Positions 32,877 to 40,409 of a stretch of DNA of 64,000 bases are shown in pieces. Within the stretch, counting starts at the first letter, position 1; the number at the start of each line of letters is the position of its first letter. Where the stretch lies: assembly GCF_014643175.1 (NCBI RefSeq), contig NZ_BMJH01000001.1, forward strand, positions 744,001 through 808,000, given 5' to 3'. The translations under genes and the position numbers were made by a program. Under the pieces are notes generated by a model. The model did no database searches and was not told where the DNA came from. It worked only from the letters and a program-made list of their open reading frames with translations. This DNA comes from Hoyosella rhizosphaerae (GTDB taxonomy: Bacteria > Actinomycetota > Actinomycetes > Mycobacteriales > Mycobacteriaceae).

Positions 32877-33848
32877 TTATTTGGGCGGGGCAAACGGCGA
32901 CTGCGGGCCGGTGTTCGGTGTATCGGGAATATGTGTGGGCGGCGCGACACCACTGAAGCGGGCTGCCTCACGCGCGCGGCGCTCTGCCAATATCGAATCA
33001 AGCACCAGTTCCGGGGGGTGATCGGCTGGTGGCACGATGCCAGCAATTCCAATGAGTTGCTGCACAAGTCCCTGTGCAATGCGATGCCGTGCCTCTGGCC
33101 GTAGAGCGTTTGCCCGGCTCAAGAATTGTCGAATTGTGAGGACAAGGTCGGGTGTCAGCCGTGATAAATCTAGGGTTCTTGTCCATTCTTGGCGCTGTGC
33201 CTGCGCTTGCCACCCGGCCGGTGGGCGGGTGAGTCGCTCGCGAACCACGACGGTGCCTGCAAGGTAGTCGCCCACGCGTTTGTGACGTGGTGACAGCAGC
33301 GACACGATCATGGCGACTGCTCCGAAAAATCCCAGCACCCAAAAGTCGAGGAAGAAGCCTGCAAGTCCGCGGATCAAGGAATGACGAAAGCGTACTGGAC
33401 CGCCATCATCGCGTACTACGCGCAACCCCATCGCGAATTTTCCGAGGCTACGACCACGCGTTAATGTCTCCACAGCGACCGGAAGAGCAATCATCGTCAA
33501 CACCACCACCAGGATCACAATGGCGCTGTACAGGGCATCGTCGAGGTCGGGTGCGGCTGCGAAAAGTATCCCAACTAGGGTGAAGAGGAGCATCAACTGC
33601 ACGATGATGTCGATAAATACCGCGACAGCACGACTCGCGAACGTAGCTTCGCGCAAGTCGAGATGAACGGCTTCACCGGAAACTATTGGGGACACACTTT
33701 TTACGTTAGACGGCTCTTGGCCAATCTGCTCGGTCCGAATGCCGAGCCCCCGACGCCGCATTATTAACCGCCACCCATGATCAGTGCGTATGCGGTGGTC
33801 GTCGACAATGTTGTGCTTTGCCCGCACATGTATGGAGACGTTTGTCAC
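32877..33848 (-). CDS. RDD-family membrane protein
   Basis: A protein of up to 323 residues. The RDD domain spans about 65-215: ASRAVAVFIDIIVQ with the conserved Arg and Asp, three hydrophobic helices and SPRHKRVGDYLAGTVVV at its end. A cytoplasmic tail of about 100 residues follows, ending in Pro-rich NTGPQSPFAPPK. The true start is uncertain: GTG 33848 is the longest, and ATG 33761 (30th codon) with GGTGG upstream is a good alternative, because the first 50 residues are not conserved-looking. It heads the MoxR operon. RDD proteins are sometimes ion exchangers, but the role in this locus is unknown. Confidence 0.87.
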   Translation of the reverse strand: MTNVSIHVRAKHNIVDDHRIRTDHGWRLIMRRRGLGIRTEQIGQEPSNVKSVSPIVSGEAVHLDLREATFASRAVAVFIDIIVQLMLLFTLVGILFAAAPDLDDALYSAIVILVVVLTMIALPVAVETLTRGRSLGKFAMGLRVVRDDGGPVRFRHSLIRGLAGFFLDFWVLGFFGAVAMIVSLLSPRHKRVGDYLAGTVVVRERLTRPPAGWQAQAQRQEWTRTLDLSRLTPDLVLTIRQFLSRANALRPEARHRIAQGLVQQLIGIAGIVPPADHPPELVLDSILAERRAREAARFSGVAPPTHIPDTPNTGPQSPFAPPK

Positions 33849-33918
33849 CTACACCATGTGAACATGGCATCGGATTCGCTAAGATTTCGTCTACCAGCAA
33901 TAACGAAGCGGAGAATGC

Positions 33919-35655
33919 GTGACCGACGAATCACAAGACCAGTCTGAGGCCGACGATGTTGAGGCCACAGCGGATGATCCTAAACTCCGGTCACGGACAC
34001 GCATTTTGGTGATCGCAGGGGCCGCCATCGTCGCTATCGCAGGCGCTGCCTACATCACAGATATTGTCGTCACAAAAGACTCCACAGTTCGTGGCGCTCA
34101 TGTTTTAGGCACCGATATTGGCGGGTTAACACCAGCCGCGGCGGAGGAGAAGCTTCGTGCTTCCGTCGGCGAACGCGTCACCACTCCCATCACGGTCGTA
34201 GCCGGGGACGTCACAACTGAAGTCGTACCGCGCGATGCCGGATTGGAGTTCGACTTTTCCAGCACGGCGTCACGTGCGGCGCAACAAAGCCTGAATCCTT
34301 TCACGCGAGCCGCATCGTTCTTCCGTGAGACGGACATTCCGCACCGATACACCGTTGATGTCGAAAAGCTCGACGAAACAGTTGAAAGGTTGGCGTTTGA
34401 GGTCAATCGCGAACCTCAGCATGGCGGAATCGCCTTTGACGGTGCCGAGCCGGTCGTAGAACTCCCCCGGCAAGGTCAACAATTGCTCGAGCAGTCAGCC
34501 AGGTCTCATATTTTGCGGACCTGGGGCGACGGAAGCGTCATCGAGTTACGCACCGATGTTGTTCCGGTGGAACTCACCGAAGATGACGTCCGCACAACAT
34601 TTGAAACGATCGCTGAACCCGCCCTCGCGAATGAACTTGTCGTCAAGGGCACCGGCAGCGCCACCGCTACACTGCCGCGTGATCGCATAGGCGAGGTTCT
34701 GTCGTTCGCTATCGAGGACGGCGAACTTCGGCATTCTTTTGATCGCGACGCTGCTGAGAAGATCCTTGCACCACAGCTATCTTCCACGGAGTTTAATCCG
34801 ACCAACGCCACGGTACTTATTGGAAACTCTGGCCCATATGTGGTTGCAGACACCTCCGGTAGCAAGATCTTGTGGGATGACACGCTCCGAGACTTCGACT
34901 CGGTGATGCTGCAGGTGGATGACCGCACAGTCGATGCGGAATATGAAGAGGTCGTCGCAGAGTTTCGAACAGCCGACGCCAATGCGCTAGGTATCCGGGA
35001 AGTGGTTGCCGAATTCACGACGGGCGGATTCGCGCAAGCATCAGGGATTAACATTCGCCGAGCCGCACAGCAGGTCAATGGTGCAATCGTCAGACCCGGA
35101 GCGACCTTCTCACTTAATGGGTGGACAGGCAGCCGTGGAACCGCCCAAGGCTACGTAAAGTCTGGCATCATCCTCAACGGTCGTCCTTCAGAAGCTATTG
35201 GGGGCGGCGTGAGTCAGTTCGCTACCACTCTGTTCAATGCCGCCTATTTCGCGGGAATGGACGATGTCGAACACCAAGAACATTCGTATTACATCCCCCG
35301 CTACCCCGCCGGACGCGAAGCAACAGTGTGGGAAGGCGCGATCGACGTGAAGTTCCACAACCCGTACGACACCGGCGTCCTCATTCAATCGTGGGGCACC
35401 GCATCCAATGTCACCGTCCGCATTTGGGGAACCAAAACGGTGAATGTGCAGTCCATCAACGGGGGACGCTGGGCTTACACCAGCCCGCAACGAGTGACAT
35501 TGCCCGCTGGCCCTAACTGTGTGCCATCTGAGGGGGCGCAAGGTTTTACCACCAGTGATACTCGGGTGATTCGTAGTGCTCTCACCGGTGCGGAGATTTC
35601 GCGATCAACACGGACCGTTCGCTACGATCCCCAGCCGAACGTGGTGTGCCGCTAA
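33919..35655 (+). CDS. VanW-family protein with peptidoglycan-binding-like domain
   Basis: A 578-residue envelope protein. A cytoplasmic acidic start (1-25) is followed by one membrane helix (about 28-50), repeats of a PG-binding_4-type domain (about 55-330), and the VanW domain (about 370-520) with GATFSLNGWTGSRGTAQGY, GGGVSQFATTLFNAAYFAG and FHNPYD. The whole is anchored with its bulk outside. VanW occurs in glycopeptide-resistance clusters but is widespread elsewhere with unknown function; nothing here indicates vancomycin resistance. GTG 33919 has GGAG five bases upstream. It is divergent from the RDD gene and overlaps the ACR3-like gene end by four bases. Confidence 0.92.
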   Translation: MTDESQDQSEADDVEATADDPKLRSRTRILVIAGAAIVAIAGAAYITDIVVTKDSTVRGAHVLGTDIGGLTPAAAEEKLRASVGERVTTPITVVAGDVTTEVVPRDAGLEFDFSSTASRAAQQSLNPFTRAASFFRETDIPHRYTVDVEKLDETVERLAFEVNREPQHGGIAFDGAEPVVELPRQGQQLLEQSARSHILRTWGDGSVIELRTDVVPVELTEDDVRTTFETIAEPALANELVVKGTGSATATLPRDRIGEVLSFAIEDGELRHSFDRDAAEKILAPQLSSTEFNPTNATVLIGNSGPYVVADTSGSKILWDDTLRDFDSVMLQVDDRTVDAEYEEVVAEFRTADANALGIREVVAEFTTGGFAQASGINIRRAAQQVNGAIVRPGATFSLNGWTGSRGTAQGYVKSGIILNGRPSEAIGGGVSQFATTLFNAAYFAGMDDVEHQEHSYYIPRYPAGREATVWEGAIDVKFHNPYDTGVLIQSWGTASNVTVRIWGTKTVNVQSINGGRWAYTSPQRVTLPAGPNCVPSEGAQGFTTSDTRVIRSALTGAEISRSTRTVRYDPQPNVVCR

Positions 35656-36614
35656 GCATCGTGTTCCGCAAATAGTCTGCGCGGAATCCACCACAGGTAA
35701 ATCACCATCCCGAACAGTTCAACGAGTGACTGTACGACGATGACTACCGCGGTGATTTCCCAGCCGAACGGCAGTGCTAACGCGAGAGGAAGCACAACAA
35801 ACGAGTTGCGAGTTCCCAGGCTGAACGCGAGCGTCCGGCCTTGGGGAGTTGGTAGCCGCAGCACCCACGCCAGCGCCTTGGCCAGCAGTGCAGCAGACAC
35901 CAAGAACGCGATGAAGACAGGCACAACCACCGGAAGCACACTCATCGCATCGATGACGGCACCTACCTGGGCACCAGCGATGAGGAACATCACCACGGCC
36001 AGAGCGGGAATCGGCCACCACGCCAAGTGGTCTCGAACCACCGACCGTGCAGGTTTCGCTTCTATCCAATACTCAGCGACTATGGCCGCACCCAGTGGTA
36101 CGAGCACGATCGCTATCGCATGCCAGAGGTCGCCTATGCGCAGAGCACCGGTTATCTCCGCACCGGCGAACAGCCACAGGTAACCAGGTAGCAGCGCTAG
36201 TTGAAGGATGAGGTTGAGCGGGGTGATGGCGATGGCCCGCGCTGTATCGCCACCACCGAGCTGTGTGAAGGAAATGAACCAGTCGGTGCAGGGCACCAGC
36301 AGCACGAGGAGGACCCCGAGCCGCAGCACATTGTCGTCGGGTAGGAACTGAACGAGCCCCCACACCACCATGGGGATGAAAACGAAGTTTCCGATAACTG
36401 CTGCTGTGGTGAATCGGTAGTCTGCGAAAGCGTCACGCAAGTGCAACAGCGGCACCTGCACGAAGGTGGCGAATAGCAGGACTATCAGCACGGGCCACAG
36501 TGCCGCCTCAAACGCGGATTCGACGCCAGGCCACGCACTTCCGACGCCGAGTCCAATGATGATTGCCGCCAGGTAGACCCATACCTGATTGCGTTCTAAT
36601 GCTAGCCGCGTCAT
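35652..36614 (-). CDS. ACR3-like (bile acid:sodium symporter fold) permease
   Basis: A 320-residue membrane protein with about ten helices. The segment LLVLLVPCTDWFISF contains the conserved cysteine (Cys 109) characteristic of ACR3 arsenite exporters, and SLGTRNSFVVLPLAL matches the second conserved region of the family. Arsenite or antimonite efflux is the first hypothesis, but several ACR3 relatives move other substrates. There is no arsC or ArsR-type arsenite sensor beside it; the neighbouring regulator is of the cadmium/lead type. It overlaps the small thioredoxin-like gene by four bases and is probably co-transcribed with it. Confidence 0.85.
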   Translation of the reverse strand: MTRLALERNQVWVYLAAIIIGLGVGSAWPGVESAFEAALWPVLIVLLFATFVQVPLLHLRDAFADYRFTTAAVIGNFVFIPMVVWGLVQFLPDDNVLRLGVLLVLLVPCTDWFISFTQLGGGDTARAIAITPLNLILQLALLPGYLWLFAGAEITGALRIGDLWHAIAIVLVPLGAAIVAEYWIEAKPARSVVRDHLAWWPIPALAVVMFLIAGAQVGAVIDAMSVLPVVVPVFIAFLVSAALLAKALAWVLRLPTPQGRTLAFSLGTRNSFVVLPLALALPFGWEITAVVIVVQSLVELFGMVIYLWWIPRRLFAEHDA

Positions 36615-36952
36615 TGTGCTAAACGTGCGGCGATAGCGTCAGCAAGCATCGCGGGGGTTGGCACGGCAGTGATCTTTCCTTCGTATTGGTAAATCCGGCA
36701 ACTCAGTCCTGGTTGTTGATTTGCTGCCCCGAATGGATCAACGCCGTCGATCAGGAACGTGGGTGATCCCACGAAATCCCGTTCTTGTGCTTCTTCGTGG
36801 TTTCGCACCATTGTTGTGTGCACGGCAATCGTGCCGCCCGGTATTTTTGGCTCGAGCAACGCCAGTGCCGCATCAACATTCGACCGTGCAACGTCTGCGT
36901 TGGGGCATTCGGTCACAAGGAGAATTTCTACCACCACCGTCTGATTATGCAC
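36611..36952 (-). CDS. Small thioredoxin-like protein
   Basis: A 113-residue protein beginning VVVEILLVTECPNADVAR, with one cysteine in the position of a thioredoxin-fold active loop, a cis-proline-like region VGSPTFLIDGVDPF and another cysteine in GLSCRIYQY. This pattern belongs to the small thioredoxin-like family found next to metal-resistance genes, including alkylmercury-lyase-associated ones. It lacks a CxxC pair, so ordinary disulfide reduction is doubtful. The start GTG 36952 is uncertain. It shares a 16-base gap region with the divergent CadC-type repressor operator, so both may be controlled by it. Confidence 0.72.
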   Translation of the reverse strand: MHNQTVVVEILLVTECPNADVARSNVDAALALLEPKIPGGTIAVHTTMVRNHEEAQERDFVGSPTFLIDGVDPFGAANQQPGLSCRIYQYEGKITAVPTPAMLADAIAARLAQ

Positions 36953-36967
36953 ATCTCCATTGTGCCA

Positions 36968-36999
36968 TCATTTCAATACTCGTTAGAATATTGAAATGA
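36968..36999. promoter_or_regulatory. CadC/ArsR-type operator overlapping a leaderless promoter
   Basis: Arms TCATTTCAATACTC and GAATATTGAAATGA (14 bases, one mismatch) flank GTTA. A promoter can be seen within: TTGTGC at 36960-36965, an 18-base spacer and TAGAAT at 36984-36989. The ATG of the repressor (36996) lies seven bases after the -10 box and inside the right operator arm, so the transcript is expected to be leaderless and repressor binding would block the promoter. The site can also cover the divergent thioredoxin-like gene. Confidence 0.8.
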
Positions 37000-37358
37000 C
37001 GGTAGAACCCGACGTATGCGAACTGCTCTGTCTTGATCTCCCCCACGCCGAACGCATTCGCAACGCTCTCCCACCGCTAGATGCGCGCCAACCCGCAGCG
37101 GCCGCAGCACGGGCATTGTCCGACCCCACACGCCTACACATCGCCACCGCACTACTCGAAGGCGAAGAACTCTGCGTCTGCGATATCTCCTGGATCGTCA
37201 ACAACGCCACAAACCTCGTCTCACACCACCTACGGCAACTACGCGCAGGCGGGATAGTGACTTCGCGACGCGACGGCAAACTCGTCATATACCAACTGAC
37301 CCCCACCGGACGTTCGCTCATCGCATCACTCATTGCGACAACCGCTCCACCGTCATGA
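36996..37358 (+). CDS. CadC-type metal-sensing repressor (ArsR family)
   Basis: A 120-residue winged-helix repressor. Metal ligands of CadC-type sensors are all present: Cys 8 and Cys 12 in VCELLCLD and Cys 60 and Cys 62 in ELCVCD, closely matching the spacing 7/11/58/60 known for staphylococcal CadC. The recognition helix region is NLVSHHLRQLRAGG. It should bind Cd(II), Pb(II) or Zn(II) and leave its operator, which overlaps its own start codon. The stop overlaps the start of the metal ATPase gene (ATGA), so sensor and pump are co-expressed. Confidence 0.93.
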   Translation: MTVEPDVCELLCLDLPHAERIRNALPPLDARQPAAAAARALSDPTRLHIATALLEGEELCVCDISWIVNNATNLVSHHLRQLRAGGIVTSRRDGKLVIYQLTPTGRSLIASLIATTAPPS

Positions 37359-39259
37359 TTCGCGACATCACACGTACCCGCGAAATCCAAGCGGCCATCG
37401 CCGCTGCCATCGCCCTGTCGATCGCATGGATTACCGGATCGCTGGCATTAGAACTCGTTGCCGTCGCTATCGGCGCCTGTACCTTTGTGCCCCGCGCACT
37501 ATGGCGACTGCGCATACCCACAATAGGTGTCGGTACATTGATGACCATCGCGGTCATCGGCGCCCTCAGCCTTGGCGCATTCACCGAGGCCGCCCTGCTC
37601 GGAGTGCTTTTCTCGCTCGCCGAAGGCCTAGAACGCTTCGCTATTACCCGCACACACAAAGGAGTTCGAGCGCTCCTCGCGTTGGTGCCGACTGCTGTTC
37701 CAGTAGTACGAAACGGCCGCGAAGTCACCGTTGAACCACACGAACTCGTTGTCGGCGACACGATGATCCTGAAACCCGGAAGCCGCTCAGCCACCGACGG
37801 CACTGTCACCACGGGCACAACAACGCTGGATCTGTCCGCGATTACCGGCGAATCCATGCCCCTCGAAGCAACACCAGGAACCCCGGTTCCCGCTGGGGCA
37901 ATCAATGGCGATAGTGCCATCGAAGTGTCGGTGACCACGCTTGCACAGGACTCCACCCTCGCCCGCATTGTCGCACTCGTCGAGGCAGCGCAGCACAACA
38001 AAGGCACGGGACAGCGGCTCGCTGACCGTATCGCCAGTCCGCTTGTGCCCGGAATCCTCATTTTCGCGACCATCATCGCCAGCGTCGGGTCGCTACTCGG
38101 TGATCCTCGTGTATGGATTGAACGTGCACTCATCGTGCTCGTCGCCGCATCACCATGCGCGCTGGCCATTTCAGTACCGCTCACCATCGTCGCCGCCGTA
38201 GGTGCAGCCGCCCGCAACGGCGCACTCATCAAAAGCGGTGCCGCACTTGAACAGCTTGGGCGAATCAGCACCGTCGCCATTGACAAGACTGGCACCCTCA
38301 CCCTGAACAACCCGCAAATCGTAGCCATGAACAGCTCAGCTGGCTGGACCGACGAAGAGGTCATCAGCGCTGCAGCGGCAGTGGAACTACGGAGTCAACA
38401 TCCACTCTCGCGAGCCATCGCCGCGGGTGTCAGCCCCCGCCCCGCCGAGGACGTCACTACCCTTCCCGGACGCGGCATCGTCGGCACTGTGCAATCGCAA
38501 GAGGTGCGCGTGGGAAACCCGCGTTGGATAGCACCACAGGGGTCGCCTTTCGACGAGTTCGTACATACGTGGGAGGAGAGCGGTGCAACCGTAGTCCTGG
38601 TTGAAATCAACCAACGTGTCATCGGTGCGATCGCCGTCCGAGATGAACTTCGCTCCGAAGCCTCTGAGGCGATGCGCGAGCTAGACGAGCTGAAAATATC
38701 CACGGTGATGCTTTCGGGCGACAACAAGCGGACCGCCAACGCTCTAGCCCAGCAGAGCGGTATACGTACTGCCTACGCCGAACTGCTTCCCGAGGACAAA
38801 GTCAGCCACGTTGCCACTCTGCAAGCCGACCGCCACGTCGCGATGGTGGGCGATGGCATCAACGACGCCCCCGCACTTGCCACCGCTTCCGTGGGAATCG
38901 CCATGGGCGCTCTGGGAACAGATGTTGCGATAGAAGCAGCCGATGTGACTCTGCTCGGCGACGACCTCAGGCACTTGCCCCAACTACTCAGGCATGCTCG
39001 TCGCGCCCGCCGCATCATGCTATTCAACATTGGAGCGTCGCTCGCTATCATTGCGACACTTATTCCGCTCGCGGCCACGGGGCTGGTTAGCTTTGCAGCC
39101 GTCATTGTGATTCACGAAGTCGCCGAGGTGCTCGTTATTCTCAGTGCGCTTACCGCCGCAAAGCTTAAGCCGCTGCCCAATGTGACCGTCATAAGCGCAC
39201 TAGCCAGCACAAACGTGAGCAACCGCGGCGACGAACCGCAATGTTGTTCAGCTTGCTAG
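37355..39259 (+). CDS. P1B-4-type heavy-metal-translocating ATPase
   Basis: Membrane ATPase of 634 residues that exports a divalent metal. The actuator has TGES (164-167), the membrane metal site is SPC (266-268), phosphorylation is at Asp 310 in DKTGTLT and the hinge is VGDGINDAP. SPC with a late HEVAEVLVILSAL helix places it in subgroup P1B-4 (Co, Zn, Cd, Fe transporters such as CtpD/CtpJ), not the CPC group. There is no N-terminal metal-binding domain; instead the last five residues are CCSAC, likely a C-terminal metal site. Coupled to the CadC-type sensor, so Cd/Zn/Pb or Co export is expected. The 3' end overlaps the YqeY gene by 12 bases. Confidence 0.93.
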   Translation: MIRDITRTREIQAAIAAAIALSIAWITGSLALELVAVAIGACTFVPRALWRLRIPTIGVGTLMTIAVIGALSLGAFTEAALLGVLFSLAEGLERFAITRTHKGVRALLALVPTAVPVVRNGREVTVEPHELVVGDTMILKPGSRSATDGTVTTGTTTLDLSAITGESMPLEATPGTPVPAGAINGDSAIEVSVTTLAQDSTLARIVALVEAAQHNKGTGQRLADRIASPLVPGILIFATIIASVGSLLGDPRVWIERALIVLVAASPCALAISVPLTIVAAVGAAARNGALIKSGAALEQLGRISTVAIDKTGTLTLNNPQIVAMNSSAGWTDEEVISAAAAVELRSQHPLSRAIAAGVSPRPAEDVTTLPGRGIVGTVQSQEVRVGNPRWIAPQGSPFDEFVHTWEESGATVVLVEINQRVIGAIAVRDELRSEASEAMRELDELKISTVMLSGDNKRTANALAQQSGIRTAYAELLPEDKVSHVATLQADRHVAMVGDGINDAPALATASVGIAMGALGTDVAIEAADVTLLGDDLRHLPQLLRHARRARRIMLFNIGASLAIIATLIPLAATGLVSFAAVIVIHEVAEVLVILSALTAAKLKPLPNVTVISALASTNVSNRGDEPQCCSAC

Positions 39260-39718
39260 CTGAGCTTTTACTTCTGAAGCGACGCGAGCCCCGTCAGCGC
39301 GTGCTGCAATGGCAGCGTTGGCGGTCTTCATGACCTGACCCATTTGGCGCATACCAGGCTTCTCGCCGAGTTGGCTTTCGACGTCTGCAATAGCTTGCGC
39401 GACGATGGCACTTAATTCGTCATCACTGAGCTGCTGGGGAAGGTAGCGGGCGATGATCTCACCTTCAGCCTCTTCCTTTGCTGCGAGTTCAGGGCGTCCA
39501 TTGTCGGAATACACCTGAGCTGACTCGGCGCGCTTTTTCGCCTCCCGCGTCAACACTTTCATGATGTCTTCATCCGACAGATCTTTCACCTGATCACCGG
39601 CGACTTCTTCGGTCTGCACCGCGGCGAGGATCATCCTCAAGGTCGCGAGAGTGTCGGTGTCCTTGGCTTTCATTGCTGCGGTCAAATCTGCGCGCAGCTT
39701 CGCTTTCAATTCAGACAT
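39248..39718 (-). CDS. GatB/YqeY domain protein
   Basis: A 156-residue all-helical YqeY-type protein. Visible conserved parts are LRADLTAAMKAKD at the start, the ARYLPQQLSDDEL motif in the middle and GMRQMGQVMKTANA near the end. The fold matches the tail domain of the GatB amidotransferase subunit, which contacts tRNA, but stand-alone members have no settled role. Length is normal. It is convergent with the metal ATPase, overlapping its end, and a strong hairpin lies just upstream, closing the next gene. Confidence 0.93.
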   Translation of the reverse strand: MSELKAKLRADLTAAMKAKDTDTLATLRMILAAVQTEEVAGDQVKDLSDEDIMKVLTREAKKRAESAQVYSDNGRPELAAKEEAEGEIIARYLPQQLSDDELSAIVAQAIADVESQLGEKPGMRQMGQVMKTANAAIAARADGARVASEVKAQLAS

Positions 39719-39765
39719 AGTGTGATCAGCCTACTGCGATCCGATGTACTTCACAGACGCGCAAC

Positions 39766-39812
39766 GCTCAAACGCACCAGAACCTGATCTACGGGTTCTG
39801 GTGCGTTTGAGC
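39766..39812 (-). terminator. 19-bp perfect-stem hairpin
   Basis: GCTCAAACGCACCAGAACC pairs perfectly with GGTTCTGGTGCGTTTGAGC around a nine-base loop. It lies 24 bases past the stop of the secreted-protein gene at 39837 and 48 bases before the YqeY start, both minus strand. It most likely terminates the former. No clear T run follows, which is common for actinobacterial terminators. Confidence 0.75.
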
Positions 39813-39836
39813 TAAAGAGAAGTATGAGCGTCCTGT

Positions 39837-40277
39837 TCAGCTGAACAGTTCAGTCAACAGGTCAATAATCGCTTGGGGGTCGTCGGAGAACGTGACCTCA
39901 ACATTGGATTGCGTATGTGCCCACCGGTTCGGTGGATCTTGGGCGGGGTTGGTGTTGACGCAGTCGCTGGCAACTGTGTAGAAGCCCGGAATCAGCGGCA
40001 CAAACTGGAAGTTCAGTTGCTCACCGCCGATATCGCTACCGCTTTGCGTCATACCGATACCAAAATCTTGGTGAGTCACGGTGACGTCGCAGTCCTTAGG
40101 AAAGCCGACTCCGCCTGGCACTGTTAGTGCCACATCAATAGCTAGGTCGCCACCGGTGGCCACCGGCGCAGGGTCGAAAGCCAACGGCTCCGCCGCCGCT
40201 GCGCCCGCTCCAAGCGCCAATGCCCCTGCCGCGGCAGCCGCAACAACCAGTGTTTTGCGTGAAATGCTAGATGACAT
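39837..40277 (-). CDS. Secreted protein of unknown function, 146 residues
   Basis: A signal peptide with a long alanine-rich core ends near GAGAAAAEPLAF, giving a mature protein of about 115 residues. ATG 40277 has AGGAG six bases upstream, which excludes the longer frame. The mature part is beta-rich in appearance, with two cysteines (KDCDVTVTH and SDCVNTNP) that may form a disulfide; the arrangement recalls small Ig-like secreted proteins, but I do not recognise the family. It has its own strong terminator and stands between YqeY and the large flippase-like gene. Confidence 0.75.
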   Translation of the reverse strand: MSSSISRKTLVVAAAAAGALALGAGAAAAEPLAFDPAPVATGGDLAIDVALTVPGGVGFPKDCDVTVTHQDFGIGMTQSGSDIGGEQLNFQFVPLIPGFYTVASDCVNTNPAQDPPNRWAHTQSNVEVTFSDDPQAIIDLLTELFS

Positions 40278-40409
40278 AATTTGCTCCTGTTTCCATGAGC
40301 GCTGTGCGCACTCCATCAATATCGTTCGCGTACGCCCCGTCGTATTTACCGTAACGTGACACAGCGAACTCGGTTGGTGGAATACCCAAAAAAATCGCCA
40401 GGATTACGC

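Noticed and set aside
33919-35655. Vancomycin resistance function for the VanW protein
   Set aside because: No VanHAX-like or VanRS genes are nearby; VanW domains are common in unrelated envelope proteins.
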